In this document: piece by piece, positions 31,180-39,360 of the stretch
Numbering within the stretch: position 1 is the stretch's first letter
Layout: each line of letters opens with the position of its first letter
From: an uncultured Christensenellaceae bacterium
GTDB taxonomy: Bacteria > Bacillota > Clostridia > Christensenellales > Pumilibacteraceae
Reading direction: 5' to 3'
DNA length: 64,000 bases
NCBI GenBank assembly: GCA_910587595.1
Contig: CAJULQ010000007.1
Coordinates: 1 to 64,000 of the forward strand
Translations under genes and position numbers: made by a program
The notes under the pieces: generated by a model
Database searches by the model: none
Told to the model about the DNA's origin: nothing
Seen by the model: only the letters and a program-made list of their open reading frames with translations

Positions 31180-32517
31180 ATGCAAATAGAAAAGAGAGCG
31201 GTGGAAGAATTAAAAGCTGCCGATTACAATCCCCGTAAGGACTTAAAGCCCGGCGATGCCGAATACGAAAAGCTCAAACGCAGCATCGAAGAATTTGGCT
31301 ACGTCGAACCCGTTATATGGAATAAACGCACGGGCGTGGTTGTGGGCGGGCATCAACGCTTAAAAGTGATGAAAGACCTTGGGTTCACCGAAGTGGACTG
31401 CGTTGTGGTCGACCTTGACGAAAGCAAGGAAAAAGCATTGAACATCGCTCTGAACAAAATCAGCGGCGAGTGGGACAATGATCTCTTGGCAAGCCTTTTG
31501 AAAGACTTGGACGGGAGCGGATACGATATCACACTAACGGGTTTTGACCTTGCCGAAGCACAGGAACTGTTCGGGAGCGGTAGTATGGAGAATGTCCACG
31601 AAGACGACTTTGACGCTGAATCCGCTCTTGACGAAGTAACCGAGCCGAAGACGAAAACGGGCGATTTGTGGATACTCGGACAGCACCGACTGCTGTGCGG
31701 GGACAGTACGCAAGCCGATGACGTAAGCCGAGTGTTGGATGGTAAAATGGCAGACCTAATGGTAACCGATCCGCCTTACAATGTGGACTACGGTTCGGCG
31801 GTAAGGGGCAAGCATCAATCGCAGTCTCGGTCGAGCAGCACGATTGCAAACGACAACCTTTCGGACGATGAGTTCTATCAATTTCTTTTGGCATTCTATA
31901 AGGCGGCGGAAAAGAACTTGAAGAAAGGTGCGCCGATTTATGTGTTCCATAGCACAAAAGAAACCGTAAACTTTACGAAAGCGATGACGGATGCAGGGTT
32001 CAAGTATTCGCAGACGCTTATATGGTTGAAGAATCATTTCACGCTCGGTAGGCAGGACTACCAGTGGAAGCATGAGCCGATACTCTACGGATGGAAAGAA
32101 GGTGCGGGGCATTATTTTATTGACGATCGAACGCTTGCAACTGTGATGGAGGGACTGACGGAGAATCTGCGAAAGATGAACAAAGCCGAGCTCGTTGAGT
32201 TGGTAGAAAAAATACTCGGTTTGCCGAACTCGGTCATAGAGGATAACAAGCCGAACAAATCGCCAGACCATCCGACGATGAAACCCATCACGTTGTGTGC
32301 CAAGCTCATCTACAACAGCAGCCACGAAGATGATACGGTATATGAACCGTTCGGCGGTAGCGGCTCCACGCTTATAGCGTCCGAGCAACTGAACCGCAAG
32401 TGTCGGGCGATAGAACTCGAACCGAAATACTGCGACGTTATTGTCCGCAGATACAAAGAACTTTGCCCCGAAGCTGAAATCAAGCATATCCGAGACGGGG
32501 TGGAAATTTTCGATTAG
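31180..32517 (+). CDS. ParB/Srx-domain DNA methyltransferase fusion
   Basis: 445 residues. The start at 31180 follows AGGAGG. Residues 1-110 form a ParB/sulfiredoxin-type domain (AADYNPRKDL, GYVEPVIWNKRTGVVVGGHQRLKVM, NKISGEWD). From about 170 a DPPY methyltransferase follows: CGDST, catalytic VTDPPYNVDY, HPTMKPI and EPFGGSGSTLIASEQL. The fusion is common in phages and usually methylates adenine N6 or cytosine N4. The ParB part may guide DNA binding or act as an NTPase. It is the second methylase of the prophage. Confidence 0.88.
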   Translation: MQIEKRAVEELKAADYNPRKDLKPGDAEYEKLKRSIEEFGYVEPVIWNKRTGVVVGGHQRLKVMKDLGFTEVDCVVVDLDESKEKALNIALNKISGEWDNDLLASLLKDLDGSGYDITLTGFDLAEAQELFGSGSMENVHEDDFDAESALDEVTEPKTKTGDLWILGQHRLLCGDSTQADDVSRVLDGKMADLMVTDPPYNVDYGSAVRGKHQSQSRSSSTIANDNLSDDEFYQFLLAFYKAAEKNLKKGAPIYVFHSTKETVNFTKAMTDAGFKYSQTLIWLKNHFTLGRQDYQWKHEPILYGWKEGAGHYFIDDRTLATVMEGLTENLRKMNKAELVELVEKILGLPNSVIEDNKPNKSPDHPTMKPITLCAKLIYNSSHEDDTVYEPFGGSGSTLIASEQLNRKCRAIELEPKYCDVIVRRYKELCPEAEIKHIRDGVEIFD

Positions 32518-32531
32518 TTGCCGATTTCCTC

Positions 32532-32560
32532 TGGACTTGTTGAAACCATTACGGTATTGT
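32532..32560 (+). promoter_or_regulatory. Repeated prophage promoter, copy 4
   Basis: TGGACT (32532-32537), 17 bases ending ACGG, TATTGT (32555-32560), 29 bases before the start at 32589. Confidence 0.7.
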
Positions 32561-32588
32561 TTGGGTTACGACAAAGAAGGAGGCACAA

Positions 32589-32858
32589 ATGGAAAGTATA
32601 ATCGATTGGCTCTTTGACGGCGAAATCGACGAGCGGAATAGAGTACGCAAACCGAAAGATTTATCGAAGGACAAAGAGTATATAGCATACGAAAAATTCA
32701 AAAGTATGCTGACAGACGAACAAATGGATATGTTCGAAAAGTTCTTGGAAGAACAAGCAATACAAGAAGGAGTGAAACGAAAGGGCGTTTATAGCAGAGG
32801 ATTCAAAATCGGTTTATTAATCGGTTTGGAAACCGCAAAATTCAGTCCCGAAGATTAA
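32589..32858 (+). CDS. Hypothetical protein, 89 aa
   Basis: A charged helical protein (IIDWLFDGEIDERNRVRKPKDLSKDKEYIAYEKFKSMLTDEQMDMFEKFLEEQ) with a GLLIGLETA ending. No family is recognised. Aspartate/glutamate-rich helices resemble small phage proteins that mimic or bind other proteins. It has its own promoter (copy 4) and GGAGG site, so it is a single-gene accessory module. Confidence 0.5.
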   Translation: MESIIDWLFDGEIDERNRVRKPKDLSKDKEYIAYEKFKSMLTDEQMDMFEKFLEEQAIQEGVKRKGVYSRGFKIGLLIGLETAKFSPED

Positions 32859-32890
32859 TAAAATAATTGCCTTTCGGGACGCACTTTCAC

Positions 32891-32919
32891 TGGGCTCTTT
32901 TGGCAATTTACGGTATTGT
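32891..32919 (+). promoter_or_regulatory. Repeated prophage promoter, copy 5
   Basis: TGGGCT (32891-32896), 17 bases ending ACGG, TATTGT (32914-32919), 25 bases before the start at 32944. Confidence 0.7.
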
Positions 32920-32943
32920 AAAAGAAAAAACGGAGGCAAGAAA

Positions 32944-33432
32944 ATGGCAAGTATATTTGGGTTAAAGCTCAAGGGCAGACGCAGTTTTGAGGGCAGAGAT
33001 TGGCAAGGCAATCAAGGCAATCTTTATCTCAACGAAAAGAAAATCGCATGGTACAACGACAGCGGGAACGGCGGCCCTGCGGACATAGATTTTTATGATA
33101 TCAGCGGACGGAAAGAGAACGAAGCGAAGCTCGAAGAAATCGTTAAAATGTATTACAAAAAATATCCGCTCGAAGAGCAATACAAAAATCTTGAACCCGA
33201 TGTGGAAATGCTGATTGGCAGACTCATCGAATTAATGGACGATGAAAAGCAGTATAAAAAGTATGCAAAGCAAGGCTATCCAGTAATGATAGCCTATCGA
33301 AAAAATGTAAATGGCGTATCGTACTTTGGTGCATATAAGACTAAAGAGTTTGCAGATGCAGACATTAAAAAGGAAAATCTCATAGTCTTACAGCGGTACG
33401 AGAGCCTTGAAGATTTTGACATAAGCCAATAA
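32944..33432 (+). CDS. Hypothetical protein, 162 aa
   Basis: The N-terminal 60 residues (FGLKLKGRRSFEGRDWQGNQGNLYLNEKKIAWYNDSGNGGPADIDFYD) look like a beta sheet with surface charges. A helical middle follows (EAKLEEIVKMYYKKYPL, MLIGRLIELMDDEKQYKKY), then a third part (YPVMIAYRKNVNGVSYFGAYKTKEFADADIKK). No motif is recognised. It is driven by promoter copy 5 and followed after 15 bases by the recombinase-like gene. The role is unknown. Confidence 0.5.
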   Translation: MASIFGLKLKGRRSFEGRDWQGNQGNLYLNEKKIAWYNDSGNGGPADIDFYDISGRKENEAKLEEIVKMYYKKYPLEEQYKNLEPDVEMLIGRLIELMDDEKQYKKYAKQGYPVMIAYRKNVNGVSYFGAYKTKEFADADIKKENLIVLQRYESLEDFDISQ

Positions 33433-33447
33433 TAGGAAAGAGCAAAT

Positions 33448-33852
33448 ATGGTTAAAATAGCAGTTTATATACGAATAAGAAAAGAAGACGCACTCGTTAT
33501 TGAGTGCCAAAAACAATATTTTAACGAATTAATAAAAAGCAAAAACAATTGCGAGATCGTCGAATTCTATATCGATGTCAGCAAGTATGAAAGAGCCGAA
33601 AATCTACCTGAATACAACCGAATGATAAAGGATGCTGAAACTCATAAATTCGATTACATAATAATCAAAGGGTTTAGACAGTTCGGATGCTTAACAGCAC
33701 AGAAAATAGAAATGATCCAAAAACTCAAAGAGAAAGGCATCGGCGTGTATTCCATTGCCGAGGGAATGGACACGTTGAGTAGCCGATGGTCGAGTTTTAT
33801 GATGGAGCTATACTTGTCGATGGAAAACGAATTGAAACGGATAAGAAAATAA
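33448..33852 (+). CDS. Serine-recombinase-like N-terminal domain without the catalytic serine
   Basis: 134 residues matching only the catalytic domain of resolvases: KIAVYIRIRKEDALVIECQKQYFNELI, FDYIIIKGFRQFGCL, EMIQKLKEKGIGVYSIAEGMDTLSS. In active enzymes the start reads YxRVST with the nucleophilic serine; here the position is Arg (YIRIRKED) and the RFxRN segment is also altered. It has no DNA-binding or zinc domains. It is probably catalytically dead and could bind or regulate the large recombinases at 49-52 kb, which is inference. It ends at its own terminator. Confidence 0.65.
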   Translation: MVKIAVYIRIRKEDALVIECQKQYFNELIKSKNNCEIVEFYIDVSKYERAENLPEYNRMIKDAETHKFDYIIIKGFRQFGCLTAQKIEMIQKLKEKGIGVYSIAEGMDTLSSRWSSFMMELYLSMENELKRIRK

Positions 33853-33859
33853 TGATATA

Positions 33860-33882
33860 ACCGTCCCAAAGGGCGGTTTTTC
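33860..33882 (+). terminator. Intrinsic terminator
   Basis: ACCGTCC (33860-33866), loop, GGGCGGT (33871-33877), then TTTTT. It closes the module that starts at promoter copy 5. Confidence 0.75.
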
Positions 33883-33939
33883 GTTTCAAAAAAAGTTTGA
33901 TTTTCTCGAAAAAAGTTGTGTGTTTCTGCACGATTTCAC

Positions 33940-33968
33940 TGGGCTCTTTCGGTTGTTTACGGTATTGT
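33940..33968 (+). promoter_or_regulatory. Repeated prophage promoter, copy 6
   Basis: TGGGCT (33940-33945), 17 bases ending ACGG, TATTGT (33963-33968), preceding the gene at 34015. Confidence 0.7.
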
Positions 33969-34014
33969 TGTGTTACAAAAAGGAAAGGGCAAAAGGTCCG
34001 AAAGGAGCGAAAAA

Positions 34015-34266
34015 ATGGCAACGATTAAAGTAACGAGAACGGACGGACAATGGAAAATAGGCACGATAGACGGCATAAAATTCAACGCAAAAGTGTACGA
34101 AGAGCCGAGCGAGTTCGGAATTAACGGTGGCAACGTAAGCAAATTATGGATAGACGGCATAGCTAACTACGACAGGGGTTGGGACTTAAGGGCAAAGACC
34201 GTCGAGGGGAAAGCGATGGTCAAGGAATTAATCAAATACTTTAAGAACCCTGAAAACTGCAAATAA
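34015..34266 (+). CDS. Hypothetical protein, 83 aa
   Basis: The start at 34015 follows AAAGGAG; the upstream frame through the promoter is rejected. It is a small beta-rich protein (IKVTRTDGQWKIGTIDGIKFNAKVYEEPSEFGINGGNVSKLWIDGIANYDRGWDLRA) with a C-terminal helix. Similar short proteins occur in gut phages but no function is known. It has its own promoter and terminator and lies directly upstream of the portal gene, a textbook moron position. Confidence 0.55.
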   Translation: MATIKVTRTDGQWKIGTIDGIKFNAKVYEEPSEFGINGGNVSKLWIDGIANYDRGWDLRAKTVEGKAMVKELIKYFKNPENCK

Positions 34267-34280
34267 AACAAACAACACAA

Positions 34281-34304
34281 ACCGTCCGCAAGGGCGGTTT
34301 TATT
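34281..34304 (+). terminator. Intrinsic terminator
   Basis: ACCGTCC (34281-34287), loop GCAA, GGGCGGT (34292-34298), then TTTATT. The stem is nearly identical to the terminator at 33860. Confidence 0.75.
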
Positions 34305-34324
34305 ATTTCAAAACGGAGGTATGA

Positions 34325-35626
34325 ATGGGAATATTCGGACGCAGTAGGGATGCACCAAAGCGTGAAAGACGCAATAAGCCGAGCAAGGAAATGCAAGATT
34401 TTATACGCGGTGTAGACATGGACTTTATCGGCAACAGCAACAGCGGAGTGCAAGTGGATGAACTCCGTGCCTTGCAGACCTCGGCGGTATATGCGTGTGT
34501 GAAAATCCTTGCCGAAACGGTAGCAAGTCTGCCGTTGCATCTGTTCAAAAAGGGCAAAGGCGGTAAGAGTGAAATGGCGGAGCAACATCCGCTTTTTTCT
34601 TGCCTTTACGAAATGCCCAACGACGAAATGACGAGTTTCGAGTTTCGGGAAATGATGATGACATCGCTCCTTTTATGGGGCAACGCTTATGCGAGGAAAA
34701 TCCGCAAAAATGGACACGTAACCGAACTGTGGTACTTAAAGCCGCAGCTCATGACGGTAGAACGAGATACGCAAACGGGCAGGATAAAATACACCTATTC
34801 GGACGATATCACCAATCAAACCTACGAGTACAAACCCGAACAAATCTTTCACATAAAAGGTTTGTCGCTTGACGGGGTAACGGGTTTGAGTCCGATATCT
34901 CAAGCAAGGGAAGCTGTCGGGCTGTCGCTTGCCACGGAAGAGTACGGTGCAAAGTTTTTCGGCAACGGAGCAAGACCGGGCGGTGTGTTGGAACACCCCG
35001 GCATACTGAAAGATCCCGAAAAGTTAAGGGAAAGTTGGAACAAGGTATATCAGGGTACGAGAAACAGCCATAAGGTGGCGGTGCTTGAAGAGGGGATGAA
35101 ATATCACACAATCGGCATTGCACCCGAAGATGCACAATTCCTTGAAACCCGAAAGTATCAAGTCAACGAAATCTGCCGAATATTCCGTGTTCCGCCGCAC
35201 CTTGTCGGCGACTTGGAAAGAGCGACGTTCAGCAACATAGAACACCAATCGATCGAATTCGTACAGCACACAATCCGCCCGTGGTTAGTCAGGTGGGAGC
35301 AAGCGATAAGCCGTTCACTCTTGGATGAGAAAGAACGGCTTTTGTATTTCAGCAGATTCAACGTGGACGGGTTGATGCGTGGCGATTACAAGTCGAGAAT
35401 GGAAGGCTACGCAATAGGTCGGCAAAACGGTTGGCTGTCGGCAAACGACATCCGACACTTGGAAGACCTACCGCCGATACCGAAAGAACAAGGCGGCGAC
35501 GCTTACCTTGTGAACGGAAACATGACAGCGGTAAGCAAAGAAAACAAAGAAGGAGGTAGCGATGGAGAAGGGCAAAAAGGAATTGCGAATGCTCCCGATG
35601 GCGGAACTGCGAATAGCGGACAGTGA
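34325..35626 (+). CDS. Phage portal protein (HK97 family)
   Basis: 433 residues. SAVYACVKILAETVASLPLHLFKKG is the conserved opening helix of HK97-type portals; FEFREMMMTSLLLWGNAYARKIR, GVTGLSPISQAREAVGLSLATEEYGAKFFGNGARPGGVLEHPG and RIFRVPPHLVGDLERATFSNIEHQSIEFVQHTIRPWLVRWEQAIS follow in order. Twelve copies form the ring through which DNA enters the capsid. The 3' end overlaps the protease gene by 65 bases, so the C-terminal tail is probably nonessential. Confidence 0.93.
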   Translation: MGIFGRSRDAPKRERRNKPSKEMQDFIRGVDMDFIGNSNSGVQVDELRALQTSAVYACVKILAETVASLPLHLFKKGKGGKSEMAEQHPLFSCLYEMPNDEMTSFEFREMMMTSLLLWGNAYARKIRKNGHVTELWYLKPQLMTVERDTQTGRIKYTYSDDITNQTYEYKPEQIFHIKGLSLDGVTGLSPISQAREAVGLSLATEEYGAKFFGNGARPGGVLEHPGILKDPEKLRESWNKVYQGTRNSHKVAVLEEGMKYHTIGIAPEDAQFLETRKYQVNEICRIFRVPPHLVGDLERATFSNIEHQSIEFVQHTIRPWLVRWEQAISRSLLDEKERLLYFSRFNVDGLMRGDYKSRMEGYAIGRQNGWLSANDIRHLEDLPPIPKEQGGDAYLVNGNMTAVSKENKEGGSDGEGQKGIANAPDGGTANSGQ

Positions 35627-36191
35627 CGGCGGTTCGGTAATCGAAGGACACGCAGCGGTGTTCGACTCATGGTCGGAAACGCTCGGCGGAATCTTTCCGT
35701 TTAAGGAAATCGTCCGCAAAGGTGCATTCAACGAAAGCATCGGTAAAGACGATATCCGTGCATTGTTCAACCACGATCCGAACTATGTGCTTGGGCGTAA
35801 CCGTGCAGGAACGCTCGAACTCGTGGAAGACGAAGTCGGCTTGCGTGTGCGGATAACACCGCCCGATACAAGTTGGGCAAGGGATTTGCAGGCAAGTATT
35901 AGACGCGGAGATATCACGCAGATGTCCATAGGTTTCATAGTCGAAGAAGACAAATGGTCGACAGAAAACGGAATGGATACGAGAGAAATCCGTAAGGTTC
36001 AACTGTTCGACGTGAGTCCCGTAACGTTCCCCGCATATACCGCCACGGACGTTGGTGTGAGAGCGATGGAAGAATACAACGGCTACAAGGCTGAACAGCG
36101 GAGCAAGGCGGAGGCGGAAGAAAAAACCGCCGAGAAAGCAAAACAGCAAGCGAAACTCAAAGGCTTGCAGACCAAATTCAAAAATTATTAA
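35562..36191 (+). CDS. Prohead maturation protease (HK97 family)
   Basis: 209 residues with IEGHAAVFDSWSETLGG, FKEIVRKGAFNESI, RALFNHDPNYVLGRNRAGTLELVEDEVGLRVRITPP and ITQMSIGFIVEEDKW, then FDVSPVTFPAYTATDVGVRA. The catalytic His is in NHDP and the Ser in QMSIGF. It cleaves scaffold and capsid N-termini during assembly. It starts after GGAGG within the portal reading frame. The C-terminal 45 residues are a charged coiled coil, perhaps the scaffold or targeting part. Confidence 0.92.
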   Translation: MEKGKKELRMLPMAELRIADSDGGSVIEGHAAVFDSWSETLGGIFPFKEIVRKGAFNESIGKDDIRALFNHDPNYVLGRNRAGTLELVEDEVGLRVRITPPDTSWARDLQASIRRGDITQMSIGFIVEEDKWSTENGMDTREIRKVQLFDVSPVTFPAYTATDVGVRAMEEYNGYKAEQRSKAEAEEKTAEKAKQQAKLKGLQTKFKNY

Positions 36192-36209
36192 TCGGAGGAT
36201 ATCAAGGAT

Positions 36210-37499
36210 ATGACTATGAAGAAAGTGCTTGAAATGAAAGCAAAAAGAGAAGACGCCAGACTCAAAGCAATGGCGGTTCTCAATAAAGCGGAAGCAGAGG
36301 ACAGGTTCCTCACCGAAGACGAACAAAAGGAAATCGACGGATATGAGTCGGAAATCCGTTCGTGGGACGAGAGCATCAGCCGTGCGGAAAAGATGCTTGC
36401 AATCGAACCCGAAGACAGGTCGGTAACCGAGAAACCCGAAGTCAAGCCTATGCCGAATAAAGGCGAAGAGAAGAGATTCGCCACCTTTGGCGAACAGTTG
36501 CTTGCGGCATACAGGGCGGCGGCTCCCGGCGGAAAGGTGGATGAAAGACTGACTACGAGGGCGGCAAGCGGACTCAACGAAAGCACTCCCTCGGACGGCG
36601 GGTTCCTCGTACAGCAGGACTTCGTAACCGAACTGTTAAAACGCACCTATGAAACGGGAATTCTTGCAAGCCGTGCGAAGAAAATCCCTATCAGCACCAA
36701 TGCCAACGGCATGAAGATAAACGCCGTGGACGAAGACAGCCGTGCCAACGGTTCGAGATGGGGCGGAGTTCAAACCTATTGGGAAGGCGAGGCGGACGAA
36801 CTTACGGGCAGCAAGCCGAAGTTTCGTCAGTTGGAACTTTCGCTCAAGAAACTCACGGGCTTATGCTATGCGACGGATGAACTGTTGCAGGATGCTGCGG
36901 CATTGGAGGCGGTCATCCGTCAGGCGTTTGCGGAAGAGTTCGGGTTCAAAATCGACGATGCAATTCTTGACGGAAGCGGCGAGGGCGAACCTCTCGGCAT
37001 CCTTAAAAGCGGTGCGATCGTTAAGGTCGAAAAGGAAAAAGACCAGACCGATATCATCACGGTCGAAAACCTCATCAAGATGTGGAATCGCCTTTGGGCA
37101 AGGTCGAGAGCAAATGCTGTTTGGTACATTAATCAGGAACTTGAGCCGTACCTTTACACTTTGAAACTCGGCGATAAACCCGTGTACATCCCGGCGGGCG
37201 GACTTTCGGAAAAACCTTACGGAACGCTGTTCGGTCGTCCCGTTATTCCTTTGGAACAGTGCAGTGCCGCAGGCGATATCGGGGACATCGTTCTCGCAGA
37301 TATCGGACAATACTTGCTCATTGACAAGGGCGGAGTAAAAGCGGCAAGTTCCATCCACGTCCGCTTTTTGTACGATGAGTCGGTGTTCCGCTTTATCTAC
37401 CGTGTGGACGGCAAACCTATCTGGAACAAACCGCTCACTCCTTACAAGGGCAGTTCGAGCGTGTCGCCGTTCGTTACTCTCGCAAAGAGAGGTTCGTAA
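36210..37499 (+). CDS. Major capsid protein (HK97 fold)
   Basis: 429 residues. Residues 1-75 form a charged coiled coil (delta/scaffold domain, removed by the protease): LEMKAKREDARLKAMAVLNKAEAEDRFL. The mature capsid part starts near 110: TPSDGGFLVQQDFVTELLKRTYETGILASRAKKIPISTNANGMKI, ALEAVIRQAFAEEFGFKIDDAILDGSGEGEPLGIL and the spine/A-domain NAVWYINQELEP are typical. It follows the protease by 18 bases with GGAGG upstream. Confidence 0.93.
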   Translation: MTMKKVLEMKAKREDARLKAMAVLNKAEAEDRFLTEDEQKEIDGYESEIRSWDESISRAEKMLAIEPEDRSVTEKPEVKPMPNKGEEKRFATFGEQLLAAYRAAAPGGKVDERLTTRAASGLNESTPSDGGFLVQQDFVTELLKRTYETGILASRAKKIPISTNANGMKINAVDEDSRANGSRWGGVQTYWEGEADELTGSKPKFRQLELSLKKLTGLCYATDELLQDAAALEAVIRQAFAEEFGFKIDDAILDGSGEGEPLGILKSGAIVKVEKEKDQTDIITVENLIKMWNRLWARSRANAVWYINQELEPYLYTLKLGDKPVYIPAGGLSEKPYGTLFGRPVIPLEQCSAAGDIGDIVLADIGQYLLIDKGGVKAASSIHVRFLYDESVFRFIYRVDGKPIWNKPLTPYKGSSSVSPFVTLAKRGS

Positions 37500-37520
37500 A
37501 ACAAAAGGGGGTGATCGAGC

Positions 37521-37811
37521 GTGTTGACGTTACAGGAAACAAAAGACTTTCTCCGCTTGGACGGGGATGACGAAGATGCGCTCATTTCCTCGCTCATCAT
37601 TACGGCGAAAGGCTTGACCGAAGAAGTGTTGCGACGGCAGCTCTCGGAGTTCGAGGAAATCCCCGAACCCGTGCATCAGGCAATGCTCATCGTTACGGCA
37701 ACCTTATATGAAGAACGGCAAGTGGCGAAAGACAAGTCGGGCGTGGACATCAAGGAAACGCTCGATCTTGTCCGCCGAATGCTGTTTGCGTATAGACGGG
37801 AGGCGTTCTGA
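37521..37811 (+). CDS. Head-tail connector protein (gp6-like)
   Basis: 96 residues: LTLQETKDFLRLDGDDEDALISSLIITAKGLTEEVLRRQL ... VHQAMLIVTATLYEERQV. This helical pattern is that of HK97 gp6-like adaptors, which form a ring under the portal. The start codon chosen is the GGGGTGATCGAGC-GTG-TTG region, here read from TTG at 37521; a GTG at 37518 is also possible. It overlaps the next start by 1 base. Confidence 0.8.
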   Translation: MLTLQETKDFLRLDGDDEDALISSLIITAKGLTEEVLRRQLSEFEEIPEPVHQAMLIVTATLYEERQVAKDKSGVDIKETLDLVRRMLFAYRREAF

Positions 37812-38260
37812 TGGATATTGGCAGACTTAACCGCCGGGTGGAAATTTTGCAGTTTTTCAAAGACCGAGATGAATACGGCGGAGAAACGGGCAAGTGGAAA
37901 AGCGTGGCAAAGGTATGGGCGGCAATCGTCCCTATAAGCGGAACGGAGCAGATGTTCGCACAGCAAGTGACAGCCGAGAAAGTGGTGCGAATCACCATGC
38001 GGTATTGTCATTGGCTGACGGTCTTGCACCGTATCCGATACGGGAATAAGTTGTACGAGATCGTAGGCGAACTCGACAATGAAACTGCCCATACCGCCAC
38101 GATACTGAATGCGAAGGAGTTGGTAAGCGATGGGTTACAGTGCAAAGCAAAGGAAAGTCAAAACAACGGTCGAGGGGGCGAGTGTGCTTGTCAAAGACCT
38201 AAAAGCAATGGAGGATGCGGCGGCAAGCGTGATGATGGCGGGAGCAAAGGCGGGCGGTAA
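37811..38260 (+). CDS. Head closure / head-tail adaptor with extended C-terminus
   Basis: 149 residues. Residues 1-105 (IGRLNRRVEILQFFKDRDEYGGETGKWKSVAKVWAAIVPISGTEQMFAQQ ... ITMRYCHWLTVLHRIRYGNKLYEIVGELD) match SPP1 gp16-like head closure proteins. Family members usually end near residue 110. Here the frame runs on for about 44 residues over the start of the next gene, giving a Gly/Lys/Cys-rich tail (NNGRGGECACQRPKSNGGCGG) unlike any structural protein. A lost stop codon is likely. Confidence 0.75.
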   Translation: MDIGRLNRRVEILQFFKDRDEYGGETGKWKSVAKVWAAIVPISGTEQMFAQQVTAEKVVRITMRYCHWLTVLHRIRYGNKLYEIVGELDNETAHTATILNAKELVSDGLQCKAKESQNNGRGGECACQRPKSNGGCGGKRDDGGSKGGR

Positions 38261-38531
38261 AATCGCACTTGAAGACGCCAAGCGGAATTGCCCCGTGGAT
38301 ACGGGAGCATTAAAGCAAAGTCTGCATCTGACCGAAGGCAAGGCAACGGCAACGAAAGCGACCGTGCAAGTTGATTATGACAAGTCGCTCAAATACGGAA
38401 CGCACGTCGAACTCGGAGCAAGGGGCAGACCTGCGAATCCGTTTTTGCGGAATGCCGTGGATGATAACCAAAATCAAATCAATGCCGCAATCGTGTCGGA
38501 GATATCGAGAGCGGTCGGGAGGAAAATATGA
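38130..38531 (+). CDS. HK97 gp10-like head-tail protein
   Basis: 133 residues: VLVKDLKAMEDAAASVMMAGAKAGGKIALEDAKRNCPVDTGALKQSLHL, VDYDKSLKYGTHVELGARGRPANPFLRNAVD. This is the HK97 gp10 (minor structural, tail-completion) pattern with the PVDTGALKQS hallmark. The ribosome site GAAGGAG lies in the upstream gene, which it overlaps by 131 bases. Confidence 0.85.
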   Translation: MGYSAKQRKVKTTVEGASVLVKDLKAMEDAAASVMMAGAKAGGKIALEDAKRNCPVDTGALKQSLHLTEGKATATKATVQVDYDKSLKYGTHVELGARGRPANPFLRNAVDDNQNQINAAIVSEISRAVGRKI

Positions 38532-38938
38532 AAGATATATGCCAAGCCGTGTATGAGAAGTTGTGTTCGGATTTGAACATCTCCCGATATGTATGCGGCC
38601 GTATATATCCCATAGTCTTGCCCGAAGACGCACCGTTGCCCGCTATTGTTTACACTCCCGTATTGGCGAATTATGACTCGGCTTTGCAAGGGGATACAGG
38701 CTTTGTACGGCAAACGATGCAGCTTGTATGCCACGATACGACATACAAAAAAGCACGGGAACTATCCCGTAAAGTCAAGTGTGTATTTCAAGATTATAGC
38801 GGAGATATGTGCGGGCTAAATATACAAGCCGTATTCATCAAATCGGACTATGAGTATAACGGGAATACGGCACTTAAATTCGATACGAACGAGTATATGT
38901 CGAGCATCGAATTTGAATTTCATTTTAACGAAAAATAG
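38528..38938 (+). CDS. Tail terminator-like protein (DUF3168-like)
   Basis: 136 residues: DICQAVYEKLCSDLNISRYVCGRIYPIVLPEDAPLPAIVYTPVLA, FVRQTMQLVCHDTTYKKARELSRKVKCVFQDYSG. The position between gp10-like and major tail protein genes and the fold pattern (short helix, strands around PLPAIVY) fit tail terminators that cap the tail tube. It overlaps the previous gene by 4 bases. Sequence identity to a named family is moderate by eye. Confidence 0.7.
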   Translation: MKDICQAVYEKLCSDLNISRYVCGRIYPIVLPEDAPLPAIVYTPVLANYDSALQGDTGFVRQTMQLVCHDTTYKKARELSRKVKCVFQDYSGDMCGLNIQAVFIKSDYEYNGNTALKFDTNEYMSSIEFEFHFNEK

Positions 38939-38947
38939 GAGGCAAAT

Positions 38948-39349
38948 ATGGCTGTAGCAGGAAAGAACGGCAAAGTGGTCGTCGGAGCATCTGCAAGCAA
39001 GAAAGTGGTAGGCATCAAGAATTGGTCGCTCGAACTTTCGCTTGATACTTTGGAAACAACTGCACTCGGCGACGATTGGAAGAACTATATCACGGGACTC
39101 AAAGAGTGGTCGGCATCGAGCGAGGGCGACTACGAAGTACCCGTGGATACCGAGGGGCAGAAAGCATTGCAAGATGCATTTCTCAACGGTACGACGGTAA
39201 CGGTAAAACTTTACGTTGACGGAACGAACTACTATCAGGGCGAGGCTTATATAAACAGCCTTTCCATTGAAGATCCCGTTGACGACGTTGTGTCTATCAG
39301 CATCGAATTCACGGGAACGGGTGCGCTGACCTTTGAAACGGCGGAATAA
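38948..39349 (+). CDS. Major tail protein (TP901-1/phi13 type)
   Basis: 133 residues: AGKNGKVVVGASASKKVVGIKNWSLELSLDTLETTALGDDWKNYITGLKEWSASSEGDYEVPVDTEGQKALQDAFLNGTTVTVKLYVDGTNYYQGEAYINSLS. The pattern GWSLE ... ETTALGDDWK ... GLKEWSASFEG is that of short-form TP901-1/phi13-like tail tube subunits. It self-assembles into the tube of a non-contractile tail. It has an AGGAGG site. Confidence 0.9.
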   Translation: MAVAGKNGKVVVGASASKKVVGIKNWSLELSLDTLETTALGDDWKNYITGLKEWSASSEGDYEVPVDTEGQKALQDAFLNGTTVTVKLYVDGTNYYQGEAYINSLSIEDPVDDVVSISIEFTGTGALTFETAE

Positions 39350-39360
39350 ACGGAGGAACT

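Noticed and set aside
31756..32487. 243-aa minus ORF opposite the ParB-methylase
   Set aside because: The plus strand encodes intact DPPY and FGGSGST motifs; the minus ORF has no motif.
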